64,000 nt of DNA, taken from contig NZ_CP141266.1 in NCBI RefSeq assembly GCF_030540775.2, positions 2,901,001 to 2,965,000 on the forward strand, given 5' to 3'. Positions 40,553 to 49,981 of the stretch are shown in pieces (positions within the stretch are counted from its first letter, which is position 1; every line of letters starts with the position of its first letter). The notes below the pieces were generated by a model. That model was given only the letters and a program-made list of their open reading frames with translations. It was not told where the DNA came from and searched no databases. Origin of the DNA: Flavivirga abyssicola. Lineage in GTDB: Bacteria; Bacteroidota; Bacteroidia; Flavobacteriales; Flavobacteriaceae. Made by a program: the position numbers and the translations under genes.

Positions 40553-43408
40553 TTATTCTTTAAGTGGTTTTACAATTATTTTACTTGATTTTGGATTGTC
40601 TAGAAGCTTTTTGGTCATTTCTTGAACATCTTCTATCGTTAATGATGTCATTGCTTCTAATTTTTCTTTTGCAGAAGTTCCAGGCTCTAATTTACCACCA
40701 TTGTCTATAAAATTTTTGATTTCAATAAGACTTGAGGAGTTACTTTTTTTGGTCTCTTTTTTTAAGGATTCCTCTGTATAATAACTTATGAAGCTTTGCT
40801 TTATATTGTTAAAATTTTCTTGAGAAATTTTTCCATTCTTAAAACGGTCTAATTCTTCATAAACAATTTTTACTAATTTATCAACTAAGTTAGGGTTGCA
40901 CTTAAAGTTTACTCTAAGGTTAGCTTCTTTAGTATTAAGATCTTCTTTTTGTTCATCTATTAGATCTAACCCTATATCTATACCATAAATACCTCCTTCT
41001 TTTTCTCTAAGAAGGTTTGTATAGCTTAGTCTAAGAAGTTGTGCTAAAATATAAGAAGCAAGCGTTTCTTTTGCATTAAATGATATTTGTTTTTTTAGCT
41101 TAATATCTACATAAGCTTGAGGGGTAGTCATGGGGATATAAACATCTTCATCTATATGACTTGCAGTCCATTCATTATATTCGTTCTTTTTAAATTTTTC
41201 TAGTCTACTTGTTGTCGATAAACTGCCTAGATACTTTTCTAATAATGGTTTTAGAGTTTCTTTAGTAATTTTACCAACAATTATAAAATCAAAATCTGCA
41301 GGGTTTTCAAACCTATCGTAATAAACTTTCTTTACTTTATCTAGAGTTATACTTTCTAAATTGTCTATGCGTAAACTTTGAAATAAAGGGTTGTTTTTAC
41401 CATATAGTATATCATTTACATTACGGCGTACTTTTGAGAAAATAATATTTTCGTTTTTCTTTCTCAATGTTTTTTCCTTTTCTATAATATTTTTAAAAGC
41501 TGAGACGTCAAATCTTGGCGATGAAAATGTTAGATGCATCATTTGTAGAGCTTCCTTAGCATCATTTTTGTTAAAAGAGCAACGAATTGATTCTTGGTAA
41601 TTTGATAAAGCGTAGTCTAACCTTATTTGTTTACCAGTGAGTTTTTCTTTTAGTTCTTTGGCATTAAAAGCACCTAACCCTGATTTTTTTATAACTTTAA
41701 ACAATAACTTACCAGCCAATAAATCTTCTTTGTCTAATAATGAAATTCCACCTTGGCTTATAGCTGAAAAATAAATTTTTTCATCGTCATTATCTGTATA
41801 CTTATGATGTACTCTAATGCTGTTGCTTAATGTATAGGTTGTAAAATCTAAATCGTTATTTTTTAACTGTTTAACAATTTTACCAGGAACTAGTGTTGTA
41901 CCATGCATCAAAGAACGAATGTCTTCCTTTTTTTCTTTGTAAGGCGTGAGTTTATTGTTCTTTTCTGCCGCTTCTATAATTTTCAAAGCTTTTTTCTTTG
42001 ATAAGTTTTTTTCATCAATTGTACCTGTAACAATTATTCTTCTATTATGAGTGGTATAAAGCGATCTTAATCTTTCTGTAAGTTCTTTAGGTGTAACTTC
42101 ATTTAAAATATTTTTAGCTATTTCATACTCTTCATGAGTATCTGTAGCCACTATATTATTTAAATAATCTTTTTTAATTTGGTTAGTTATAAATAAAATG
42201 TCTTTGGTTTTTAAATCTTTGATTATTGTTTTATAGTTGTTTTTGATGTCTGTTTTGGCTTTCTCAAATTCTGAAGGAGTAAACCCAAATTTGATTGCTC
42301 TGTTTAGCTCATTCATAGTAAGGCTAAAGGCTTCTTCTTGCATGTTTTGTTTTGGTGATATTTGTATACCAAAATCGTTATTTAGTCTTCCAGCCTTACT
42401 TATGTTTGGTTTTACAGAAAACATTGGAGAATTAAAGTCTATAATGGTATTAAAACGCTTAGATAACATATTTACTAACATCTTATCTAATAGGCTCTTG
42501 CGCAAACCTCCTATTGTATTTTTGTCTGTTTCAATAGCTTTATGTATATAGAACTCTATTTTAGATATGGCATCATCTTTATCTTTTGTAAGAATAAATA
42601 ATGGTTGTTCATTATTCTTAAAAGCAACTTCGTAGCGTTTTTTAGGGTTTTCTGGTTTAGGGATTTTAGAAAACGTTTTAATAATTCTTTTCTCAACATC
42701 ATCTATATCAATATCTCCAACAACAGCAATGGCTTGCAAATCTGGCCGATACCAATCCCTGTAAAAGTTTCTTAATGTTTCATATTTAAAATTATCAATT
42801 ACGCTCATTAGCCCAATAGGGCTTCTATCTTTATATTTAGATCCTGCATAAGTAACAGAGGCCTGCAGATTAGAGGTTTTAGCAGCAGAAGCATAATCTC
42901 CAGAACGCCATTCTTCTTTAACAACACCTCTTTCTTTATCAATATCTTCGTCAGATAAAGTTAGCTCATGGGCCATATTGTATAATACCAGTAAAGCTAA
43001 ATCGATTTTTTTTGATGCTACACCAAGATTTTTTATGTAATTAATTGTTTGATCATACCTCGTTGTCGCATTTATATCATTGCCAAAATTTAATCCGTTT
43101 TTTTCCAAAACCCTCAAAATTTCGTTATTGGGAAATGATGTGCTGCCATTAAAGGTCATGTGTTCTAAGAAATGAGCTAAACCGCGCTGATCTTCATTTT
43201 CTAAAATTGATCCTACGTTTTGTATCAAATAGTAATCTGCTTTGCCTTTTTTGTTATCTGTAGAGTATATGTAATACGTAAGGCCATTTGGAAGTACGCC
43301 TTTTTTTATTTTTTTATTTTTTGGTAATTGTTCTTTTAAATCTAATCCTTGACTATACACAGATAAAGTGAGTAGTAATAAAAATCCTTTTAAAAATAAA
43401 TATTTCAT
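40553..43408 (-). CDS. M16-family zinc metalloprotease, exported, two-domain
   Basis: The 951-residue protein has a signal peptide (to about residue 19, VYSQ) and the M16 inverted zinc motif HxxEH at His79-Glu82-His83 (HFLEHMTFNGS). The distal ligand Glu lies in KERGVVKEEW (about 160). The second half (from about 520) repeats the fold without the motif, as in pitrilysin-like proteases with one active and one inactive half. It should degrade peptides in the periplasm. It is the first gene of a run with two TlpA genes and lies 317 bases downstream of SusD of module 2. This gene set points to import and digestion of peptides or small proteins. Confidence 0.92.
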   Translation of the reverse strand: MKYLFLKGFLLLLTLSVYSQGLDLKEQLPKNKKIKKGVLPNGLTYYIYSTDNKKGKADYYLIQNVGSILENEDQRGLAHFLEHMTFNGSTSFPNNEILRVLEKNGLNFGNDINATTRYDQTINYIKNLGVASKKIDLALLVLYNMAHELTLSDEDIDKERGVVKEEWRSGDYASAAKTSNLQASVTYAGSKYKDRSPIGLMSVIDNFKYETLRNFYRDWYRPDLQAIAVVGDIDIDDVEKRIIKTFSKIPKPENPKKRYEVAFKNNEQPLFILTKDKDDAISKIEFYIHKAIETDKNTIGGLRKSLLDKMLVNMLSKRFNTIIDFNSPMFSVKPNISKAGRLNNDFGIQISPKQNMQEEAFSLTMNELNRAIKFGFTPSEFEKAKTDIKNNYKTIIKDLKTKDILFITNQIKKDYLNNIVATDTHEEYEIAKNILNEVTPKELTERLRSLYTTHNRRIIVTGTIDEKNLSKKKALKIIEAAEKNNKLTPYKEKKEDIRSLMHGTTLVPGKIVKQLKNNDLDFTTYTLSNSIRVHHKYTDNDDEKIYFSAISQGGISLLDKEDLLAGKLLFKVIKKSGLGAFNAKELKEKLTGKQIRLDYALSNYQESIRCSFNKNDAKEALQMMHLTFSSPRFDVSAFKNIIEKEKTLRKKNENIIFSKVRRNVNDILYGKNNPLFQSLRIDNLESITLDKVKKVYYDRFENPADFDFIIVGKITKETLKPLLEKYLGSLSTTSRLEKFKKNEYNEWTASHIDEDVYIPMTTPQAYVDIKLKKQISFNAKETLASYILAQLLRLSYTNLLREKEGGIYGIDIGLDLIDEQKEDLNTKEANLRVNFKCNPNLVDKLVKIVYEELDRFKNGKISQENFNNIKQSFISYYTEESLKKETKKSNSSSLIEIKNFIDNGGKLEPGTSAKEKLEAMTSLTIEDVQEMTKKLLDNPKSSKIIVKPLKE

Positions 43409-43725
43409 TTTTTGTTTTTAGAAATTAATTATGTTTTTCTAATTCAATTTTTATATAAAGAAGAGGCGTAGAGAAATGACCATTGCAAAAGAAATGTTAA
43501 AACTCATAAACATTCATTTTTAGAGCAAAATTAAGACAATAAAAAAAATGTTTTAAATAAATGAAAATAAAGTGCTTATGAAACTGAATGGTTTTGGGGG
43601 AAGTCCTAAATGTTAGCCATTTAGTATAATGTAGTGTACTTATTAAATTTTATAGTTTCCCACCTTTTTTTAACAGTAATAAAACAATACTGCTAAAAAA
43701 GGTGGTCTCAACTATTTTTTAAATT
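43409..43725. other. intergenic region between SusD and the M16 protease, with one hairpin
   Basis: In this 317-base gap the only clear structure is the hairpin at 43660-43705 just after the SusD stop codon, listed separately. A TAATTTTG on the minus strand near 43526-43533 could be a -7 element for the M16 gene but lies about 118 bases upstream of its start and has no matching -33 box. No gene is seen. Confidence 0.4.
43660..43705 (-). terminator. strong hairpin after SusD of module 2
   Basis: Arms CCACC plus a T-run and AACAGTA (43660-43679) pair with TACTG, an A-run and GGTGG (43688-43705). It begins about 20 bases after the SusD stop on the minus strand. No clean U-tract follows, so it may be a terminator or an mRNA-stabilising hairpin that separates SusCD from the M16-TlpA genes. 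Confidence 0.55.
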
Positions 43726-45174
43726 TTAGTATCCAGGATTTTGAGGTAATAAATTAGGGTTTTTAACTAATTCATCTTCGAAAATAGGAAATAGTAAATC
43801 CGTATCGCTCCAATTTGGTTTTACTGGGGATAATACGCTATTTGCCGTATTAGTTCTTTTTAAATCAAAAAACCGGTGTCCTTGTTCGGCAAATAATTCT
43901 ACCCGTCTTTCTTGTATGATGGCATTAATTAAATCATCAGTTGTATTAGCAACTGTATTAGGTAAACCTGCTCTAGTTCTAACTAAGTTTAAGTCGTTTT
44001 GTGCTCCTGCTATATCACCCAATCTTGCTCGAGCTTCTGCTCTAATTAAATATTGTTCTGCTAATCTAAAAATAACAGAAAATTCTAATGTGCCTGAGGA
44101 AAAAGAATTAGTAGAAGGTGTGGGTTCAAATTGTTTGTATTTGGCAGCAAAATAGACAGGGTTGTTATTAATATTTCTAAACCCTATCCATGAAGATGAT
44201 CTTAGGTCATTAGGTTCAAAAGCATCTATTAAACCTTCAGTTAAGGTTACAGAATTTATAAGGCTTGCAATATTTTCCGGTATAAAAAACGTACGCCCTT
44301 CATGAGTATTGTTATTTAAATTTGCTACGGGTCTCAACTGAAAAATAGCTGTGGAAGCGTCTTTTAAAAAGATCTTGCTTAAATCGGTTTCCCAAGTAAA
44401 AGCGTCTATTAACACAGTAGCATTTGTAGCCGCTTCAAACCAATCTTCATTATATAAGTTTACTCTGGCTAATAATGCTTCAACTACATATTTGTCTACA
44501 CGAGTACGCCCGTTTTTTCTTATTTGAGAAGCTGGAAGTGTTACTAGTTCTAAACGGGATTTAGAGTTATTTAAATCTTCGATTAATCTTTCATATACCT
44601 CATTTACTGGAGTTTTGGAAATAGATTCATTTACTACTCTATTTGAAGTTGTTACATAGGGTATATCTCCATATATCTCTACTAATAAATGGTGCAGAAA
44701 AGAACGAAGAAATAAGGCTTCTCCAATAAGTTGATTTTTATCATTCTCACTTATATTATTAGAAGCCTCTACACCTTCTATTAAGAAGTTAAGTTGAAAT
44801 ATCATTTCATAAGAAGTTCTCCATGGGGTAAAAACATTAAATTGATCTGTAGGCAGTAATTCGTTGAAGAAGAAAGGTGAAGTAAAGGAAAATAACTCAT
44901 CAGTGTATAGGCCTAAAATATAACTGCTTCCGCTAGTTTTACCAGAAACTAAACTGTTATCACGTAAATTAACATATGTATTTATTAATGCTGTTTCTGC
45001 GATAAATTTACCTTCAAATATATCGTCTGGATCTAATAAACCATTTCCATTTTCTGCTTCATCTAAAAAAGTAGAACAAGAAGAGAAAAGCAGTATAGAA
45101 AGTAGAATAAAACTATATTGGTTTAACTTAAAAGGGATTACTATTGTGTTGTTTATATACTTATTTAAAAACAT
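43726..45174 (-). CDS. SusD/RagB-family outer-membrane lipoprotein (module 2)
   Basis: The 482-residue protein has a lipobox in LLFSSC (about Cys33); the first ~20 residues before the hydrophobic core are longer than usual, so an internal start is possible. The SusD fold is recognisable from LIGEALFLRSFLHHLLVEIYGDIPY (about 150) and the C-terminal IIQERRVELFAEQGHRFFDLKR, ending LPQNPGY. It forms the surface lid of the SusC transporter encoded ten bases upstream. Ligand unknown. Confidence 0.93.
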   Translation of the reverse strand: MFLNKYINNTIVIPFKLNQYSFILLSILLFSSCSTFLDEAENGNGLLDPDDIFEGKFIAETALINTYVNLRDNSLVSGKTSGSSYILGLYTDELFSFTSPFFFNELLPTDQFNVFTPWRTSYEMIFQLNFLIEGVEASNNISENDKNQLIGEALFLRSFLHHLLVEIYGDIPYVTTSNRVVNESISKTPVNEVYERLIEDLNNSKSRLELVTLPASQIRKNGRTRVDKYVVEALLARVNLYNEDWFEAATNATVLIDAFTWETDLSKIFLKDASTAIFQLRPVANLNNNTHEGRTFFIPENIASLINSVTLTEGLIDAFEPNDLRSSSWIGFRNINNNPVYFAAKYKQFEPTPSTNSFSSGTLEFSVIFRLAEQYLIRAEARARLGDIAGAQNDLNLVRTRAGLPNTVANTTDDLINAIIQERRVELFAEQGHRFFDLKRTNTANSVLSPVKPNWSDTDLLFPIFEDELVKNPNLLPQNPGY

Positions 45175-45184
45175 AGCTTATTTT

Positions 45185-48100
45185 TTAAAATGTTAAGTTT
45201 ACTCCTAAAGATATTTGTCTTAACGAAGGCAAGGATCCTGGTCCTATTTCTGGGTCTGGGGCAAAATAATTTGAAATAACAAATAAATTTTGTCCTTGTA
45301 TAAAGAAACTTGCCCTTACATCTTTTAAGACATCTTTAGGTAAATTATATGTAAGTGAGGCTGTTCTTAAGCGTACAAAAGAAGCGTCTTCAACATTTTC
45401 ATCACTTAGAGTGATGGCTGTATTTAACAAATCAAATTCTGTGTCAAGTCTTTGAACAGATGTATTAGTGTTTCCTGGTTGTCTCCAACGATTAAGAAAT
45501 TCTACAGGCAGATTTAATGGCCTAGCCATAGCCCCTGTTCTGAGTCCGTAAAAGCTAGGGCCTTCTTGTTTACTGTATTGTAGTAAGAAGTTTAGTTGCC
45601 AATTTTTATAGGTTATATTATTGGTTACACCTCCAAAAAAATCTGGCGAAAAATCAACAAAAGTATTACCAGCTACAACATCTCTAGAGTTTATTCTACC
45701 ATCGTTATTAGAATCTTCAAAAATATATTCACCAGTAGTTGGGTTTACTTCTATAAATTTATAGGCTCTCTGACTACTAAGGGGTTGCCCTACAGTTAAT
45801 ATATCTCTGAAAGGGCTAATAGCTAGGTCATCAAACCTTACGAGTTCATTTCTGGCTCTTGTAAAATTAAAATTGGTTGTCCATTTAAATTTTTTTGTGT
45901 TTATATTAACTGTTCTCAAGCCTATTTCTAATCCTGTGTTCTCTACGAGTGCTCCTTCCAAATTGGCTGGGAATCTTGCAAATCCTGTATTTATTGGTTG
46001 TGGGATACTTACCAATTGATTACCAGATCGATTACGATACCAAGCTGCGGTTAAAAAGATATTGTCGTTAAATAACCCTATATCTATGGCTACTTCTAGT
46101 TTTGTGTTTGTTTCCCATTGTAGGTCTGGATTGCCAATGTTTCTTAATTGTGTACCAGCAATATTATTATATGTATTATTTAGCCCACCACTAACATAAA
46201 AAGGGGCGTACTGGTTAGTGGAAATATTATCACTACCAGTAAGACCATAACTAGCACGAATTTTTCCAAAACTTATAATACTTTGTTTATCTCTTATTAA
46301 TGATTCTTTAGAAAATACCCAAGCAGCTCCAATGGCTCCAAAGTTTCCGAATCTGTTATTTTTACCAAAACGAGTAGAACCGTCTCTTCTTCCTGTAAGG
46401 TTTAATATATATTTACCTTGATAATTAAAATTTAGTCTACTATAAATAGATGAAATTCTATCTATTTCTTCAAAGAAAAATCCAGGTGTTACTGTAAAAG
46501 CTGCTGAACGATCTAGTATTAACCTGTCTGTAGCAAAACCAGTTCTTGTTTCGGTGTCGGTACGACTATATCTAGACTGAAATGTAGCTCCTGTTAAAAA
46601 CTGAATCTTGAGTTTTCCAGCGGAAAAATTATAATTAATTTGAGGTTCTGCTATCCAAGATGTTCTATCTGAATTATTAATTAATAGTTCCGAAAACCTT
46701 GAACGATCGCTAACACCACCAAATAATAAAGGGTCTGATGTTCTTGTTCTCGGATTTGCCTGAAACTCTTCAAACCTCACATCTGTATATCCTAAATTTG
46801 TTTTAATTTCTAAATTATCAGTTATTTTATAAGATATAGATGCATTTGCTACTAGGTTTTTAGTCTCACTTTGAAATATCTTTTCGATAGATGCAATTGG
46901 ATTTCTAAAGGTGGAAATTCCGTTTACTCTTTGCCAGTTTAAATTACCGTCTTCATCATATAATGCAGGAGCAACAGGTGATAATTGAAGTGCAGCAAGA
47001 TACAATCCATCAGCAGGTCTGTCATTATCATCTATACCGTAATTAGTAGATAGGTTGAAACTAAAACGATTATCTTTAGATTTATGATTGATATTACTTT
47101 GGAAGGATAATCTATTATAGTTAAAATCTCCTGGAAAGACTGTAGTCTCATTAACTAAGGCACTACTAAATAAAAACTGTGTACGCTCACTTCCTCCAGA
47201 GATGGATATTTGTGCATTTCTTCTGATGGCACTATTACCAGCTAAAACTTTCTGCCAATCGGTTTCTCTATTTTGATCCCATAAACCATTAAATTCATTA
47301 TGATCTGGATTATTCCGATTTGTAGGTGAAATACCCGAATTGTTGAAAAGCTCTGCTCTAAACTCTAAATATTGTGCTCTATTCATTAATTTAATAAATT
47401 CAGGAACTGTACTTACAGTGGAGCTAAGAGTTACACCAATTGTTGTTTTACCAGCAGTTCCTTTTTTTGTGGTGATTAATACCACTCCATTAGCCCCACG
47501 GGCTCCATATATAGCTGTTGCATCGGCATCTTTTAAAATTTCTAAACTTTCTATATCTGCAGGATTAAGAGTGTTTAAAGGACTTATATTACCTGTTCCA
47601 GAAAAATTAACAGTAGTTGAAGAAAGTGAACTGCCATCATAAGGAACACCGTTAATTATATATAGTGGTTGAGAATTTCCTGGGCGGTCAGGAAGACCAC
47701 TTGCTAGGGAGTTTCCTATAGAATTTCTTCCTCGAATGGTAATATCGTAACCACCACCATTTAAACCTGAATTAGGCGTAACAATAACCCCGGTAACTTG
47801 ACCCGGAATAGCCGATAAAAAATTATTTACAGGCTGTTTTTCGATATCTTTTGCTTCTACCTTAGAAATGCTACCTGTACTTTCTCTTTCTGTTGTATTG
47901 TAATAACCTGCGTTGATAACAACACTTTTTAACTCACTAATTTCTTCTTCCAGAGTAATAGAAATTATCTCTTTTTCTCCCACTAGAGTTTCTTGTTTCT
48001 TAAAACCCAAATAGGAAAATACTAATACACTTTGGTTATCTGGAACACGAATAGTGAATTCGCCACTGTAATCTGTTGTGGTTCCTTTTACCGTTCCCTT

Positions 48101-48547
48101 AATGAGCACGGTAACTCCCACTAAAGGAACACCATTGCTATCAGTAACTTTTCCTTTGATGAGCTTTTCTTGAAGACTCTCCCTTTTCTTAATTAAAATG
48201 GAGTTGTTTTTTGTGACAACTAGTGCCAAGTTTTTATATTCAGATAAGGTTTTATTTAGAAGTGTATTTAGTCCAATAGTACCTTTTTTGAGCTCTATTT
48301 TTGGTAAGTTGTCAAATAAACCTTCTTCATAAATAAAATTGTAATCAGCTTGTTTAATGATAATAGTGAACAATTCATCTACACTAATGGTCATATCACG
48401 ATCTATTACTATCTTATTTTGAGATAAGGTGTTTTTTGGTGATAAACCTAAAGCGGTAAAGCATATAAGAAATATAGAAATCCTCACAATAAAATCTTTA
48501 TAATTCTTTCTTTTTAAAAAAGAAATAGTATTAGAAATGATTTTCAT
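45185..48547 (-). CDS. SusC/RagA TonB-dependent transporter with STN domain (module 2)
   Basis: The 1120-residue protein has a signal region (cleavage near NTLSQ, about residue 43), an STN domain (about 50-120) and a carboxypeptidase-regulatory-like domain (about 130-205) with VTVLIKGTVKGTTTDYSGEF. The plug starts near VVINAGYYNTTERESTGS and the barrel ends LGVNLTF. The STN domain predicts signalling to the FecR protein encoded upstream. A complex inverted repeat lies between FecR and this gene and may modulate read-through. It is the counterpart of the transporter at 32675-36160 but clearly diverged. Substrate unknown; peptide-like cargo is suggested by the M16 and TlpA genes downstream. Confidence 0.93.
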   Translation of the reverse strand: MKIISNTISFLKRKNYKDFIVRISIFLICFTALGLSPKNTLSQNKIVIDRDMTISVDELFTIIIKQADYNFIYEEGLFDNLPKIELKKGTIGLNTLLNKTLSEYKNLALVVTKNNSILIKKRESLQEKLIKGKVTDSNGVPLVGVTVLIKGTVKGTTTDYSGEFTIRVPDNQSVLVFSYLGFKKQETLVGEKEIISITLEEEISELKSVVINAGYYNTTERESTGSISKVEAKDIEKQPVNNFLSAIPGQVTGVIVTPNSGLNGGGYDITIRGRNSIGNSLASGLPDRPGNSQPLYIINGVPYDGSSLSSTTVNFSGTGNISPLNTLNPADIESLEILKDADATAIYGARGANGVVLITTKKGTAGKTTIGVTLSSTVSTVPEFIKLMNRAQYLEFRAELFNNSGISPTNRNNPDHNEFNGLWDQNRETDWQKVLAGNSAIRRNAQISISGGSERTQFLFSSALVNETTVFPGDFNYNRLSFQSNINHKSKDNRFSFNLSTNYGIDDNDRPADGLYLAALQLSPVAPALYDEDGNLNWQRVNGISTFRNPIASIEKIFQSETKNLVANASISYKITDNLEIKTNLGYTDVRFEEFQANPRTRTSDPLLFGGVSDRSRFSELLINNSDRTSWIAEPQINYNFSAGKLKIQFLTGATFQSRYSRTDTETRTGFATDRLILDRSAAFTVTPGFFFEEIDRISSIYSRLNFNYQGKYILNLTGRRDGSTRFGKNNRFGNFGAIGAAWVFSKESLIRDKQSIISFGKIRASYGLTGSDNISTNQYAPFYVSGGLNNTYNNIAGTQLRNIGNPDLQWETNTKLEVAIDIGLFNDNIFLTAAWYRNRSGNQLVSIPQPINTGFARFPANLEGALVENTGLEIGLRTVNINTKKFKWTTNFNFTRARNELVRFDDLAISPFRDILTVGQPLSSQRAYKFIEVNPTTGEYIFEDSNNDGRINSRDVVAGNTFVDFSPDFFGGVTNNITYKNWQLNFLLQYSKQEGPSFYGLRTGAMARPLNLPVEFLNRWRQPGNTNTSVQRLDTEFDLLNTAITLSDENVEDASFVRLRTASLTYNLPKDVLKDVRASFFIQGQNLFVISNYFAPDPEIGPGSLPSLRQISLGVNLTF

Positions 48548-48590
48548 AAATTTGTTTAGTATTTAATTAGTTTAAAATTAAGTATGTGTT

Positions 48591-48647
48591 AAAGGGAAGT
48601 ATAGTTGCAATAAAAAAACCTGCAAGTTTAGCAACTAAACTTCCTTT
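48591..48647 (-). promoter_or_regulatory. candidate attenuator with two alternative hairpins between FecR and SusC
   Basis: Reading the minus strand, a compact hairpin AAGTTTAG-TTG-CTAAACTT (48642-48624) is followed by GCAGG and a run of seven T (48618-48612). A longer, mutually exclusive pairing joins the 17 bases at 48647-48631 with 48608-48591 (GCAACTATACTTCCCTTT). The layout resembles a terminator/antiterminator switch or a processing site that would set the SusC:FecR expression ratio. No coding leader is seen. Function is inference. Confidence 0.45.
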
Positions 48648-48724
48648 ATTTTTAATTAAAAAAGTTTAAATTTTTCTATATTAGAAGGTGTATAGAGCTT
48701 CTAATAATTATGAAAAATATATTT

Positions 48725-49843
48725 TTATTTTAAAGTAACCGTTTTATCTCTAATTTCATAATTTCTTATGATCTTACTAGCTTTCATTAAAGATAAGACT
48801 TCTTCAATTTTTTCGTTTCTTCTAAAAGCACCTCTGTAGGATAATTGATCTGTAATATTTTTGTTTTTATTATCAAAAATAACATCGATATCATACCAAC
48901 GCGATAACACAATTATAAGATCTTCTAAAGATTTATTTTCAAAAGTGAAAATTCCATCTTTCCATGCTATGTATGTATATGGGTCTACTTTGGAAGATGT
49001 AATTTCATTAGTTTTTATATTTAATTGCGTTTGATGGTTGGGTGTTAAAATTTGCCTTTGTTTGGATACATTATTTGAGACTAAAACTTTCCCTTCTACC
49101 AATGTGGTAGAAATAACAGGGTCTGATTTATAGGCTTTTATATTAAATTCGGTTCCCAATACTTCAACGTGCTGATTTGAGCTTGTTACTTTAAAGGAAG
49201 AACCATGGTGATTTGTACTTGGTGATACATCAAAATAGGCTTCTCCATAAACAAGTTCTACGTTTCTAGTTTTTCCTTTAACAAAGGAGACCGGGTATTT
49301 TAATTGAGATTCGGAATTTAACCATACCTTGGTACCATCTGATAACTCTATCTGAAATTTACCTGCTCTTGGTACAGTAAGGTAATTAAAAGCAATATCT
49401 TCTTTTTTATCAATAATATTTTTATTGTATATAATATTTTCTCCATCACTTTTTAGGTTGGTTATTTCATAATCTTTACCAGACTCCAGAGATATATTCT
49501 CACCCGATGATAATGTTAAAATAGCTTGGTCTTTAATTGATTGAATATTATTATTTACAATAATTGGTGATAGCTCAACATCAGCGGTTGAAGAACCTCT
49601 TAACGTATAAATTAAAACACTAACACCTATAATAGAGGCTGCAGCTATATACTTGTAATATCGTTTAAATGGATTTTTAATGAACTTACTGTTTTGATGG
49701 TTTTTTATTGTTTTAAAGAAAGCTTGTTTTTCACTTTCAACATCAATATTAAAAACATCTTCAGCGCTAGTTACATAATTATAAATAGCCTCATTGTCTT
49801 TATGTTCTATTTCATCGATGTTTTGCTTTCTTTTAATGCTCAT
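48725..49843 (-). CDS. FecR-family anti-sigma factor (module 2)
   Basis: The 372-residue protein has a cytoplasmic N-terminal part, a transmembrane helix (about 66-84), the FecR domain with RAGKFQIELSDGTKVWLNSE (about 165-260) and a C-terminal DUF4974 domain. It parallels the FecR at 36267-37412 almost segment by segment (LKYPVSFVKGKTRNVELVYGEAYFDVSPS-type stretch in both). It should sequester the sigma factor encoded at 51242-51784. Unlike module 1 it is separated from the sigma gene by a lipoprotein gene. It precedes SusC by 177 bases containing a possible attenuator. Confidence 0.92.
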   Translation of the reverse strand: MSIKRKQNIDEIEHKDNEAIYNYVTSAEDVFNIDVESEKQAFFKTIKNHQNSKFIKNPFKRYYKYIAAASIIGVSVLIYTLRGSSTADVELSPIIVNNNIQSIKDQAILTLSSGENISLESGKDYEITNLKSDGENIIYNKNIIDKKEDIAFNYLTVPRAGKFQIELSDGTKVWLNSESQLKYPVSFVKGKTRNVELVYGEAYFDVSPSTNHHGSSFKVTSSNQHVEVLGTEFNIKAYKSDPVISTTLVEGKVLVSNNVSKQRQILTPNHQTQLNIKTNEITSSKVDPYTYIAWKDGIFTFENKSLEDLIIVLSRWYDIDVIFDNKNKNITDQLSYRGAFRRNEKIEEVLSLMKASKIIRNYEIRDKTVTLK

Positions 49844-49981
49844 TACAAGTCTATTATTATATTATATTACAAGTCTACAAATATTTTTTATAATCTGTGT
49901 AAAGTATGAAAACTTTACACAGATTATTAGGAGTTATTATTAACTCAGGATAAAAAATTGACTTACCACATTACAATTGGG

